From NCBI RefSeq assembly GCF_000372645.1, contig NZ_APMP01000001.1, positions 310,001 to 374,000 of the forward strand: a DNA stretch of 64,000 nt, written 5' to 3'. A program made the translations under genes and the position numbers. The notes under the pieces were generated by a model that saw nothing but the letters and a program-made list of their open reading frames with translations, made no database searches and was not told where the DNA came from. The stretch is from Caulobacter vibrioides OR37 (GTDB lineage: Bacteria; Pseudomonadota; Alphaproteobacteria; Caulobacterales; Caulobacteraceae). Each line of letters starts with the position of its first letter. Positions within the stretch are counted from its first letter, which is position 1. Positions 9,009 to 17,081 of the stretch are shown here, in pieces.

Positions 9009-9907
9009 TGGCCGATCCTCGCCAGCACCCGTTGACCCAGACGCAGGCCGTTCGGTTGGTCGAAGGCCAGCACCATGCGCAGCACGCGGGAATCGGCGCG
9101 CGCGCCGGGCTGATCGTCCAGCGAGGCGGACTCGAACGCTGGAGACACGCGCAGCACCCGGGCCTTATAGCTGGCGCCCTCGCCGCTGGCGTCCGTGACC
9201 CAGGCGGTCGCGCCGGGGGCGACGCGACCGACGAAGGCCTCGTCCAGCTCGGCGCGAATGATGCGAGGCGCGTCAGGAGCGATCACGAACATCGGCGCGG
9301 CCGCGCTCGGGCCGGCCGTCGCGCCGAGAGCGGCGCCGCGGCGCAGGACGACGCCGGCCACCGGCGCACGGACGACACGGGCCGACTGCTCCAGCTCGGC
9401 CAAGCGCTGGCGGGCGCGCGCCACGTCGACCGCGCGACGCGCTTCCTCGCCCGAGGCGGCGGCGATCGAGGCGGCCTGTTGAGCCTGGGCGGCGTCACGC
9501 TTGGTCGCGGCGTCGGCGTCGGCCAGTCGGCGCAGCCGCGCGGCCTCGGCATTGGCGGCGGCGACCTTGGCCTGGGCGCCGCGCCAGGCGGCTTCGGCCT
9601 GGGCGGTCTCGGCGGCGGCCTGACTGGCTTCCAACCGGGCGCGATCGCCGTCGAGCTGAGCCAGAACCTGGCCCCGCGCGACGTGGTCGCCCTCGTCGAC
9701 ATTGATCTTGGCCACGAGGCCATCGCGCGGCGCCGAAACGGAGACGAGACCTCCGTCCACAGCGATCACGCCCCGCGCCACGGCCACGGCGTCGGTGCGC
9801 GCCTGGGCCGAGGCCTGACCCGAATGACGATCGCACGCCGCAAGCGTCAGACACGCGCCGGCCGCCAGGGCCACGGTCGCGCTACGGAAAAGAACCTCGA
9901 CCTTCAT
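9005..9907 (-). CDS. periplasmic adaptor (HlyD/membrane fusion protein), lipoprotein
   Basis: The 300-residue protein begins MKVEVLFRSATVALAAG and has a lipobox LTLAAC, so Cys25 would be lipidated and anchored to the inner membrane. The first biotinyl-lipoyl half (SVSAPRDGLVAKINVDEGDHV) and the second (ARVVRAPVAGVVLRRGAALG) flank a long Ala-rich coiled coil, as expected for HlyD/MacA adaptors. The ATG at 9907 was preferred over an upstream start inside the permease because it directly precedes the signal sequence, 10 bp after the permease stop. It should link the ABC permease to the outer-membrane channel. Confidence 0.88.
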   Translation of the reverse strand: MKVEVLFRSATVALAAGACLTLAACDRHSGQASAQARTDAVAVARGVIAVDGGLVSVSAPRDGLVAKINVDEGDHVARGQVLAQLDGDRARLEASQAAAETAQAEAAWRGAQAKVAAANAEAARLRRLADADAATKRDAAQAQQAASIAAASGEEARRAVDVARARQRLAELEQSARVVRAPVAGVVLRRGAALGATAGPSAAAPMFVIAPDAPRIIRAELDEAFVGRVAPGATAWVTDASGEGASYKARVLRVSPAFESASLDDQPGARADSRVLRMVLAFDQPNGLRLGQRVLARIGQ

Positions 9908-9917
9908 CGAAACGACC

Positions 9918-11051
9918 TCAAAGCAGCAGCGCGGCCGGATCGGCGCGCGCGACTCGACGCAGGGCCCAGAGACCTGAACCCAAGGCGACAAGGATGACCA
10001 AGGTGACGGCCCCGACAGCCATAGCCGGCGTCAGGATCAGCGGCGTGGCCTGGATCTGGGCCAGCAGCACGAGGATGCCGGCCAGGGCGCCGGCCAGGAC
10101 CAGACCCGCGGCGGCGATCCACGCCGTCTGCGCCAGCACGATGGTTCGGAGCGCGCCAATGGTGAAGCCCAGGGCGCGCAGGGCGGCGTAGTCCTTTAGC
10201 GAAGCGGCGACGGCGGCGGCCAGGGTCTGGCTGGTGACGATCACGGCCACCAGAATGGCCACGGCGCTGCCGAACACGAACGCCACGCCAGCCCCGGACT
10301 CGGCCAACCAGTATCGGATGCTGCGATCGGCGAAGGCCTTGGCGGTCATCACCTCGAAGCCGCGGTGCTTGCCCACCGACTTCAGGTCGGCGATGGCCTC
10401 GGCCGCGTCGCGAGGATCCTTGAGCCGGGCCGTGAAATAGGCCGCGCCGTCACCGGGCCCGGAAGCTGGGTCAAGACGGCGGGTCGTCTGGGGCGAGGCG
10501 ATCACATTGACGCCGCCCAGGGCGCGCAGCCCCTTGGTCACGCCAACCACACGCACACGCTTACCGTTGATCTCGGCCACGCCGCCGACATCGGTCTCCA
10601 GCTTGTCGAGGTCGGCTTTGTCGACCAGCACCGCGTCGGGCATGGCGAGCAGGCCGCGCTGATGCGGCGTCAGGACTTCGTCCAGAACCATAGCGTCCGC
10701 GCTCGGCGCCACGCCGACGATATAGACATTGACCATGCCGCGATGGGGCGTGCGCCACTCGCCGGAGCCCCAGTAGAAGGGCTCGACCCGCGCCACGCGC
10801 GGATCGGCGCGCAGCAACAGCTCGGTAACGCCGCCAACCGGACGGCCCAGGTCGATGCTTTGCACGCCTGGATAGCCGATCCAAAGATCGGCCGAGGACT
10901 TGGTCACATAGACGCTGGCCAGCGAGAAAACCCCCAACATCAGGCCAGCCTGCAGCAGCACCAGCAGCCCCGCGAAACCGACGGCCACGGCGGCCGGCGC
11001 GAAACGACGCCAGTCGAACAGCAGGCCGCGAAGCGCGATCTGACCCATCAT
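9918..11051 (-). CDS. ABC exporter permease (FtsX/MacB type)
   Basis: The 377-residue protein has one N-terminal membrane helix (residues ~17-42), a large periplasmic domain of about 190 residues, and three C-terminal helices. This is the FtsX/MacB/LolCE topology. Such permeases work with adaptors by mechanotransmission rather than moving substrate through the membrane core. The start ATG at 11051 overlaps the preceding gene's stop as ATGA. Upstream in-frame codons lie in the DMT gene and were rejected. The substrate is presumably the product of the enzymes upstream. Confidence 0.88.
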   Translation of the reverse strand: MMGQIALRGLLFDWRRFAPAAVAVGFAGLLVLLQAGLMLGVFSLASVYVTKSSADLWIGYPGVQSIDLGRPVGGVTELLLRADPRVARVEPFYWGSGEWRTPHRGMVNVYIVGVAPSADAMVLDEVLTPHQRGLLAMPDAVLVDKADLDKLETDVGGVAEINGKRVRVVGVTKGLRALGGVNVIASPQTTRRLDPASGPGDGAAYFTARLKDPRDAAEAIADLKSVGKHRGFEVMTAKAFADRSIRYWLAESGAGVAFVFGSAVAILVAVIVTSQTLAAAVAASLKDYAALRALGFTIGALRTIVLAQTAWIAAAGLVLAGALAGILVLLAQIQATPLILTPAMAVGAVTLVILVALGSGLWALRRVARADPAALLL

Positions 11052-11479
11052 GCGGCGTCGTCCTTCTGGGGCGCTGGCTCGCGCGCGTCGAACGCGCCGC
11101 CGCGACCGACCATCCACACGCCCGCCAGGATCATCAGGCCCCCGACCAGCTGCAGGGCGTTCAGCGGCTCGTGGAAGACGACGACGCTGGCGGCTATGAT
11201 CAGCACGTAACTGACCGCCGACAACGGAAAGGCCGCGCTCAGCGGCAGCAGGGCCAGCACGGTCATCCAAGCGACGAAGCTGGCGATCTCCAGCACGATC
11301 AGCAGCTGCACCGACGGCATACGGATGGCCGTCATCGCCCACGCCGTGTCGAAGCGCGCATGGGCCAATTGATTGGCCGAAAACTTGGCGGTGATCTGAT
11401 AGCCCAGGGTCAGGGCCGGCAGGATCGCGAACAGGATGGCCTGGACCAGACGGGAATGAAGGCGACGGGCTTTGGTCAT
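11048..11479 (-). CDS. small DMT/EamA-family membrane protein (second of two)
   Basis: A 143-residue, four-helix protein of the drug/metabolite transporter superfamily; LLPLSAAFPLSAVSYVLIIAASVVVFHEPL is the diagnostic region (cited as two parts: LLPLSAAFPLSAVSY and VLIIAASVVVFHEPL). It is half the size of a ten-helix EamA carrier and therefore should act as a dimer. A second small DMT protein is encoded at 14346-14726. Paired small proteins of this kind include ArnE/ArnF, which flip an aminosugar-lipid, and heteromeric SMR pumps. The ATG at 11479 lies 5 bp after the acyltransferase stop; a longer frame would overlap it. Confidence 0.78.
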   Translation of the reverse strand: MTKARRLHSRLVQAILFAILPALTLGYQITAKFSANQLAHARFDTAWAMTAIRMPSVQLLIVLEIASFVAWMTVLALLPLSAAFPLSAVSYVLIIAASVVVFHEPLNALQLVGGLMILAGVWMVGRGGAFDAREPAPQKDDAA

Positions 11480-11484
11480 GGCGG

Positions 11485-12597
11485 TCAAGCGGCCAGCTCC
11501 GCCATCGGGTCGTCCAGCAGCAGCGGCGCCAGGGCGCGCAAGGCGCGGTTCAGCAGGCCGTTGCGGTGCCGGAACCACATGCTGGCGGGAGTCAGGCGGC
11601 TTCCCAGCCGAACCTTGTCGGCCAGGTTGGCCTGGCCGCTGTGATAAAGCTTGAAGCCCCGGGCCGCGCAGAGCTCGAGGTTGAAGAACCAGCTCAAGAA
11701 ATAGAGGTTGTGGGCGCGTCCCTTGACCGCGTCCATGCCGAAGAACTTGTCCAGCAGGGTCTCGCCGTCGGTGAGCAGCAGGTTGAAGGCCAAGAGCTCG
11801 TCGCCGGCGAAATAGAGGACGAACATCACCCGCCCCGGCATTCGCTTGGCCACGCCGTCGAAGAAGGCGGCGGTCAGCTCTTCCAGCCGGGCCTCGGCCC
11901 GGGCCAGGGTCTGGCGATAGAGCGCCATGGCCGGCTCCAGCCAGACGCCAAGATCCTCGACGATCTCGACCCGAACATCATGGCGGGCGCGCAGCTTGCG
12001 GCGCATATCCTTGCGCGAGGCGGCGGACAGCTTGGCCAGATAACCGTCGATGTCGGCGAAATCGATCGGCAGGTCGGCCAGGGGCTGCCCGGGGACCTCG
12101 GCGTAGCGCGCGCCGTTCAGCACCTGGCCCCATAGCGCGGCCTGGGCCGGATCGGCGTCCTTGACCCCCATCAGCGGACAATCGGCCCTGCCCGCCTCGG
12201 CCTCGAAGCCAGAAACCAGAGCCTTGGCCACCTCCAGTCGCTCGTCGGCGGAGAGCTCGGGCGCGAAGCCGATCGTGGCGGTCTCGGCGCAGGGCGAGCC
12301 GAGGCACGCCAGGCGCGGGGTCATCAGCCCGGGCAGGACGCGACGCACCTGTTCGGCGGCCTTGCGACCTGCGCCGTCGAACGTCGTCTCCAGGCGATAG
12401 TCGGTGATGAAGGCCGGAACGGCGGCGACGATCTCGCCGCCTCGCCGCGCCAACATATAACGCCACTCGAAGCCGGCCAGCCCCGCCGTCTCGATGGCGC
12501 GCAGATAGTCATAGCCCTCCAAGGCGCCGCCGAAGAGGCGATCCCAGGCCTGGCGCGGGGTATGCGACAGGCTCCGAAGGACCTCGACCTCAAACAT
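11485..12597 (-). CDS. FemAB-like / GNAT-fold N-acyltransferase
   Basis: The 370-residue protein has the double-GNAT layout of predicted N-acyltransferases in the peptidoglycan-biosynthesis-like/FemAB group. The second half contains FVLYFAGDELLAFNLLL, DKFFGMD and LYFLSWFFNLELCAARG, the cofactor-binding core of that fold. These enzymes move an acyl or aminoacyl group onto a primary amine. Next to a desaturase and an aminotransferase, N-acylation of an amine by a fatty acyl donor is my inference. It overlaps the upstream hydrolase by 8 nt. Specificity is not deducible. Confidence 0.7.
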   Translation of the reverse strand: MFEVEVLRSLSHTPRQAWDRLFGGALEGYDYLRAIETAGLAGFEWRYMLARRGGEIVAAVPAFITDYRLETTFDGAGRKAAEQVRRVLPGLMTPRLACLGSPCAETATIGFAPELSADERLEVAKALVSGFEAEAGRADCPLMGVKDADPAQAALWGQVLNGARYAEVPGQPLADLPIDFADIDGYLAKLSAASRKDMRRKLRARHDVRVEIVEDLGVWLEPAMALYRQTLARAEARLEELTAAFFDGVAKRMPGRVMFVLYFAGDELLAFNLLLTDGETLLDKFFGMDAVKGRAHNLYFLSWFFNLELCAARGFKLYHSGQANLADKVRLGSRLTPASMWFRHRNGLLNRALRALAPLLLDDPMAELAA

Positions 12598-13426
12598 GCG
12601 TCCGCGCGCTCGTCACCAGGCCGGCTTGAGGAGTCACCTCGTTGAAGAATTCAGCCGTCATGGCCGCGACGCGGTCGCGCTCCTGATCGACGTGGATCAT
12701 GTGGTAGCTGTCGTCCAGCAACTGGACGCTGGTCGGCCCGCCTAGAGCGCGCTTCAGGCGCCAGGCGTTGCGCGGGTGGCTCATGTCGTCGTCGCGAGCG
12801 TGCAGGATCAGCGTCGGGGTCTTGATCTCATGGCCCACGCGCTCGATGTGCCGGCCAAGACGATACATCTGATAGAGCGCGCCCAGCGGCAGGCGATCGA
12901 TCGAGCCCTCGATCAAGCTTTCCGGGGCCTTCTCGGCCATGGCGCGCAGGCGCTCGTCCTTCAGGCCGAACGGATAGGTTTCGGTCCAGGCCAGGTTGCG
13001 CACGCCCGGCAAGTTGGCGACCAGCTGGATCACCGGCGCGGCCACCGCGAAGCGCGGCATGTTCCAGCCATCGTATTCAAAGGTCATCGAATAGACGGCG
13101 GCGGCGCGGACGGCCGGCCGCTCGGCGGCCAGCATGACGCCGAGGGCGCCGCCGACGCAGATACCAGCCACGCTGACGCTGTCGACCTCGCCCGCGAAGC
13201 GATCATAAGCCTCGCGCACGCCGTCCAGCCAGTCGCGCCAGGTGGTGCGCAGCAGCGTGGCCTCATCGACCCCATGGCCGGGCAGCAGCGGCGCGGCGAC
13301 CTCGAAGCCGCGACGGGCCAGACGCTTGGCCAACGGCTTCATCTCGGCGGGCGCGCCGGTCAGGCCGTGGATCAGCAGGACGCCGTGGCCAGTCTTGCCA
13401 GGAATGCGAAGCGGTTCGACGGCCAT
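12590..13426 (-). CDS. alpha/beta hydrolase, Est30-like, with cysteine nucleophile
   Basis: The 278-residue protein aligns by eye with Est30-type carboxylesterases: LLIHGLTGAPAEM near the start, a catalytic Asp in HARDDDMSH and His in DDSYHMIHVDQE. The nucleophile elbow reads AGICVGG, so residue 90 is Cys (TGC at 13157-13159) where serine is usual. Cysteine also occurs in dienelactone hydrolases and favours acyl transfer in some enzymes. The ATG at 13426 shares one base with the desaturase stop (TGATG). Thioesterase, amidase or acyltransferase activity are all possible. Confidence 0.82.
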   Translation of the reverse strand: MAVEPLRIPGKTGHGVLLIHGLTGAPAEMKPLAKRLARRGFEVAAPLLPGHGVDEATLLRTTWRDWLDGVREAYDRFAGEVDSVSVAGICVGGALGVMLAAERPAVRAAAVYSMTFEYDGWNMPRFAVAAPVIQLVANLPGVRNLAWTETYPFGLKDERLRAMAEKAPESLIEGSIDRLPLGALYQMYRLGRHIERVGHEIKTPTLILHARDDDMSHPRNAWRLKRALGGPTSVQLLDDSYHMIHVDQERDRVAAMTAEFFNEVTPQAGLVTSARTHV

Positions 13427-14349
13427 CAGCGGACGGTCCCCTGGCGGTTGGAGCGGGCCAGAAAGCCCAGGGCGTGGGGCGTTCCGATCACGTGGACGCC
13501 CTTGGCGGCTTGCTCGTCCCGCAACGCGCGGCGCATGGCCGGCAGGCGGGTCCAGTGAACGGCGGGACGATAGTGGTGCTCGGCATGATGCCCGTTGTTG
13601 AACCAGGTCAAATTGTAGACGGGCTCGTAGCTGGACACCCCCCATGCCAACGGCGTGTCCGGATTGGCGTTGAGGTGCTCGTAGTAACCGTTCAGCTGGG
13701 AAAGGCATTCTCCCAGATAGTAGAACGGCAGCAGCATCAGCACGGCGCGCCAGTCGATCACGGCCATGCCGATGGCGAAGGCGACGGCGGCGCCGATCTC
13801 GACACGACCCCAGTTGGCGTCATCCTCGCGGCCGCGCGACTTCAGCGCGTCGTACACCGACCCACCGCTGTCACGGAAAAAGCCCAGGAATACATAGGAC
13901 CAGACGCTCTCGGGCCGTCCGTCCTTGCCGTGGCGATAGATCGACAGCCAGTCGCGCGTCTCGCCCTTCTCATCGGGACGGTCGCTGTTGCCCTCGTGGT
14001 GGCGCAGGTGGACCCAGGTGTAGAAGGTCTGGGAAAAGCCGATGGCCACCGACTCCAGCAGCGAAAAAGCGCGGTTCAGCGCCTTGGATCGGAAATAGGG
14101 CGTGTGCAGGAAGTTGTGCGAGATGCCGTTGACGTTCCAGCTGATCGCCAGGGCGTAGACCGCGCCGCAGATCAGATTGCCCCACCAGGGACGATGAGCG
14201 AAGCCGGCCACGGTCCAGACGATGAACGCCAGGTGCGCGAAGGCCGCGGCGACCGGGATCAGGTCCACGAGGGTGTAGGCCATCACGCCCGTCTTGCGCT
14301 TGGGCAGGCGGAAGTCGCTGGGATTGATTGGATTGGCGGCGTCGGTCAT
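13426..14349 (-). CDS. membrane fatty acid desaturase family protein
   Basis: The 307-residue integral membrane protein carries all three histidine boxes of the non-haem di-iron desaturase/hydroxylase family: HNFLH, HLRHH and, near the C-terminus, HHAEHH. About four to six hydrophobic segments surround them. The reaction would be double-bond insertion or hydroxylation of a membrane acyl chain. The ATG at 14349 overlaps the DMT stop as ATGA. Its place among amine-forming and acyltransferase genes suggests it acts on the acyl chain of the operon's product rather than on bulk lipids. Confidence 0.86.
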   Translation of the reverse strand: MTDAANPINPSDFRLPKRKTGVMAYTLVDLIPVAAAFAHLAFIVWTVAGFAHRPWWGNLICGAVYALAISWNVNGISHNFLHTPYFRSKALNRAFSLLESVAIGFSQTFYTWVHLRHHEGNSDRPDEKGETRDWLSIYRHGKDGRPESVWSYVFLGFFRDSGGSVYDALKSRGREDDANWGRVEIGAAVAFAIGMAVIDWRAVLMLLPFYYLGECLSQLNGYYEHLNANPDTPLAWGVSSYEPVYNLTWFNNGHHAEHHYRPAVHWTRLPAMRRALRDEQAAKGVHVIGTPHALGFLARSNRQGTVR

Positions 14350-14726
14350 AGGCCCGAAATCCCCACGCAAGTGACCCCCAGCGCCACCAGGGCCGCGCCG
14401 GCGATCTGCGAGCGGGATAGCCGCTCCTTGAGCACCAGGGCCCCGGCGATTGGCACGCCGGCATAGGTCAGGGTCATAAATGGAAAAGCGACGCTCAGAG
14501 GCGTGCGCTCAAGAACGAGAATCCAGGCGACCATCTCGACGAACCAGAAGACGATGCCCAGCCAAAGAACGGGTTGCTTGGCCAGAGACCATAGATAGGC
14601 GTGCTGGCCAGCAGCGCCATCGGAAGCGGCCTTGAAGCTCAGCTCGCGGCCGATCTCCGTCGCGATGCAGAACGCCAGCAGCGCGCCGCCGGCGAAGGTC
14701 ATTACTTCGGTTGAGGCGGCGGTCAA
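14346..14726 (-). CDS. small DMT/EamA-family membrane protein (first of two)
   Basis: A 126-residue protein with four predicted helices. LVLERTPLSVAFPFMTLTYA and ALVLKERLSRSQIAGAALV are typical of EamA/SMR repeats. The TTG at 14726 was chosen because GGAGG stands 7 nt upstream and because it overlaps the preceding stop as TTGA; an ATG at 14702 is the alternative. With the DMT protein at 11048-11479 it could form a heterodimer, as ArnE/ArnF do in flipping undecaprenyl-phosphate-aminoarabinose. Inference: transbilayer movement of an intermediate made by the operon. Confidence 0.78.
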   Translation of the reverse strand: MTAASTEVMTFAGGALLAFCIATEIGRELSFKAASDGAAGQHAYLWSLAKQPVLWLGIVFWFVEMVAWILVLERTPLSVAFPFMTLTYAGVPIAGALVLKERLSRSQIAGAALVALGVTCVGISGL

Positions 14727-15634
14727 GCTGCGACCTCCGAAAAGAGGTCCAGCAGGTCGAGATTGGCGGCCTCGTTGACCTGTCTGGCCAAGTCAGGCGA
14801 CGGCCCCCGACGGGGCTGGTCGAGGAAGGCCTCGCCGCGTTTCAGCGCGGCCGACAGGAGGTCGGGGCCGTAACGCGGCGGCGACCAGTCACCGACCACG
14901 TCCATGCCCACGATCCTGGCCCTCTGAGCGGCGGCGCGGATCATGGTGCGCAGACCGTCCAAGGACAGTCGCCCTTGATCCCAGTTCGTCACCGCGTCCT
15001 CCGCGCGCAGAACATCCTTGTCCACGGTGACATAGACCGCGTCGGTCTCGATGCGCGAGACCAGCAGCTCGGTGAAGGCCGCCTCCCCCATCGCCGCGAT
15101 CGACGGCCAGTTCTGGTCGCCGACCCGGTAGACCGGACCGCCGTCGGGGGCGAGGTAAGGGTAGAGTTCGACGCGGCGGTCGGCGATCAGCGACATGTCC
15201 GCCCGCTTGGTTTCGGGATGATCGATGTCGCCGCTGCAGACGCCGATGGTGATGACGCGCGCCACGCCCGGCAGACGCGCGGCGGTCGCCACCCACGAGC
15301 CGCAGTGCATGCCGTTGCTGAACTTCACCCAATCGGGATGGTTGTCGAAATGCAGAACGGTCAGCGGCTTACCGCCAGCCGCCTCGATCGCGCGCGAGAT
15401 CAACAGCGGCGAGACGTGGTGAAAATCGCCTGAACCGGCGAAGATCAGGTCGGCCTCCGCGCTGGTCGGCAAGTCGCGACGCAGCCGTTCAGTCAGGCGC
15501 GACAGGGCCTTGGGCCGGCTCCACAGGCGCAGAGCGGGCCCGAGGTCCCGCGCGTCGACCATCGCCCCCCGCCGCTCGCGCAGCAGGGGTTGGTGGTCCA
15601 GCGCCTCGTCCAGATGGAGCAGCACCGGCCGCAT
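14723..15634 (-). CDS. arginase/agmatinase-family ureohydrolase
   Basis: The 303-residue protein retains the ureohydrolase metal ligands: GSGDFHH (His72/73), FDNHPD (Asp97, His99, Asp101) and TVDKD (Asp205, Asp207). These would hold two Mn ions and hydrolyse a guanidino or related C-N bond. The flanking motif text differs from true arginases and agmatinases (FDNHPD for DAHxD), so the substrate is probably different. It starts 14 bp after the aminotransferase stop, with AGGAG upstream. Within this operon it may release an amine from a guanidine precursor. Confidence 0.78.
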   Translation of the reverse strand: MRPVLLHLDEALDHQPLLRERRGAMVDARDLGPALRLWSRPKALSRLTERLRRDLPTSAEADLIFAGSGDFHHVSPLLISRAIEAAGGKPLTVLHFDNHPDWVKFSNGMHCGSWVATAARLPGVARVITIGVCSGDIDHPETKRADMSLIADRRVELYPYLAPDGGPVYRVGDQNWPSIAAMGEAAFTELLVSRIETDAVYVTVDKDVLRAEDAVTNWDQGRLSLDGLRTMIRAAAQRARIVGMDVVGDWSPPRYGPDLLSAALKRGEAFLDQPRRGPSPDLARQVNEAANLDLLDLFSEVAA

Positions 15635-15648
15635 GGCGACGGAATCTC

Positions 15649-17058
15649 CTAGGCGGTGGCGCGCCGTAGCACGGCGTCCAGCAGCTTCATCGCCAGGTCG
15701 ATTTCGTCCTTGCTGATCTCCAGCGAGGGCGCCAGCGTGATGACGTTCTTGTAGTAGCCGCCGACGTCCAGGATCAGGCCCATCTTCTTGCCGTCGACGT
15801 CGAGATCGCCCGACATGGCGATGTCTTCCATCTTGTTCAGCAGCGCCTTGTTCGGCGTGAAGCCGTCCGCCTCGCAGATCTCGGCGCGAAGCGCGAGGCC
15901 CAGGCCGTCGACATCGCCGATCTGCGGCCAGCGCTTTTGCAGCTCCTTCAGGCCTTCCAGGAAGTAGGCGCCCTTCTCCATGACCTGGGCGCCGTAGTCG
16001 ACCTCGTGGGTCATCCGCAGCGTTTCCAGGGCGACGGAGGTGCCCATTGGGTTGGAGTTGAAGGTCGAGTGGGTCGAGCCGGGCGGGAAGATCTCGGGAT
16101 TGATCATTTCTTCGCGCGCCCAGACGCCCGACAGAGGATTCAGGCCGTTGGTCAGCGCCTTGCCGAACACCAGCACGTCCGGCTGCACGCCGAAGTGCTC
16201 GATCGACCACAGCTTGCCCGTGCGCCACATGCCCATCTGGATTTCGTCGACCACCAGCAGGATGCCATATTGGTCGAGGACCTTCTTCAGCTCGGGGAAG
16301 AAGTTCATCGGCGGGATGACGTAGCCGCCGGTGCCTTGGATCGGCTCGACATAGAAGGCCGCGTATTCGGCCTGGCCGGTCTTCACGTCCAGCACGCCGT
16401 TGTATTCGGTTTCGAACAGGCGGGCGAACTTCTGGACGCAGTAGTGGCCGTACTCTTCCTTGCTCATGCCCTTGGGGCCGCGGAAGTGGTACGGGAACTC
16501 GATGAACTGGGCGCGGTCGCCGAAGTGGCCGTAGCGACGGCGATAGCGGTACGACGAGGTGATCGCCGAGGCGCCGAGGGTCCGGCCGTGGTAGCCGCCC
16601 TCGAAGGCGAACATCAGCTGCTTGCCGCCCGTGGCGTTTCGCACCAGCTTCAGCGAGTCCTCGACGGCCTGCGCGCCGCCCACGTTGAAGTGCACGCGGC
16701 CCTTGGCGCCGAACTTCTTCTCGGCGTCCTGGGCGATGAAAGCGGCCAGCTCGACCTTCTCGCGGTGCAGGTACTGACTGGCGACCTGCGGAAGGGTGTC
16801 GAGCTGCTTGTGAGCGACAGCGTTCAGGCGCGGGTTGCGGTAGCCGAAATTGACCGCCGAGTACCACATCTGCAGGTCGAGGTATTCGGTGCCCTTGGCG
16901 TCGTACATGTACGAGCCTTCGCAGCCGGTGAAGAACTTCGGATCCGCCAGATAGTGGACGGTGTCGCCATACGAGCAGTACTGGGCTTCCAGCTCACGCA
17001 GAGCGGCTTCGTCGAGGACCGACCCCGCGCTCGCGGCGGGCTTGTCAGCGTCGTACAT
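15649..17058 (-). CDS. class III PLP-dependent aminotransferase
   Basis: The 469-residue protein is a fold-type I aminotransferase of class III. FEGGYHGRT, the cofactor Asp in VVDEIQMG (residue 271) and the PLP lysine in VFGKALTNG (Lys300) are intact. This class makes or consumes terminal amines (diamines, omega-amino acids, amino alcohols). The ATG at 17058 is preceded by GGAGATATCC. A longer frame would overlap the phosphatase gene 23 bp upstream. The pairing with a HAD phosphatase suggests a phosphorylated carbonyl or amino intermediate. Donor and acceptor unknown. Confidence 0.88.
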   Translation of the reverse strand: MYDADKPAASAGSVLDEAALRELEAQYCSYGDTVHYLADPKFFTGCEGSYMYDAKGTEYLDLQMWYSAVNFGYRNPRLNAVAHKQLDTLPQVASQYLHREKVELAAFIAQDAEKKFGAKGRVHFNVGGAQAVEDSLKLVRNATGGKQLMFAFEGGYHGRTLGASAITSSYRYRRRYGHFGDRAQFIEFPYHFRGPKGMSKEEYGHYCVQKFARLFETEYNGVLDVKTGQAEYAAFYVEPIQGTGGYVIPPMNFFPELKKVLDQYGILLVVDEIQMGMWRTGKLWSIEHFGVQPDVLVFGKALTNGLNPLSGVWAREEMINPEIFPPGSTHSTFNSNPMGTSVALETLRMTHEVDYGAQVMEKGAYFLEGLKELQKRWPQIGDVDGLGLALRAEICEADGFTPNKALLNKMEDIAMSGDLDVDGKKMGLILDVGGYYKNVITLAPSLEISKDEIDLAMKLLDAVLRRATA

Positions 17059-17081
17059 GGATATCTCCGGTAGAAAGTCTT

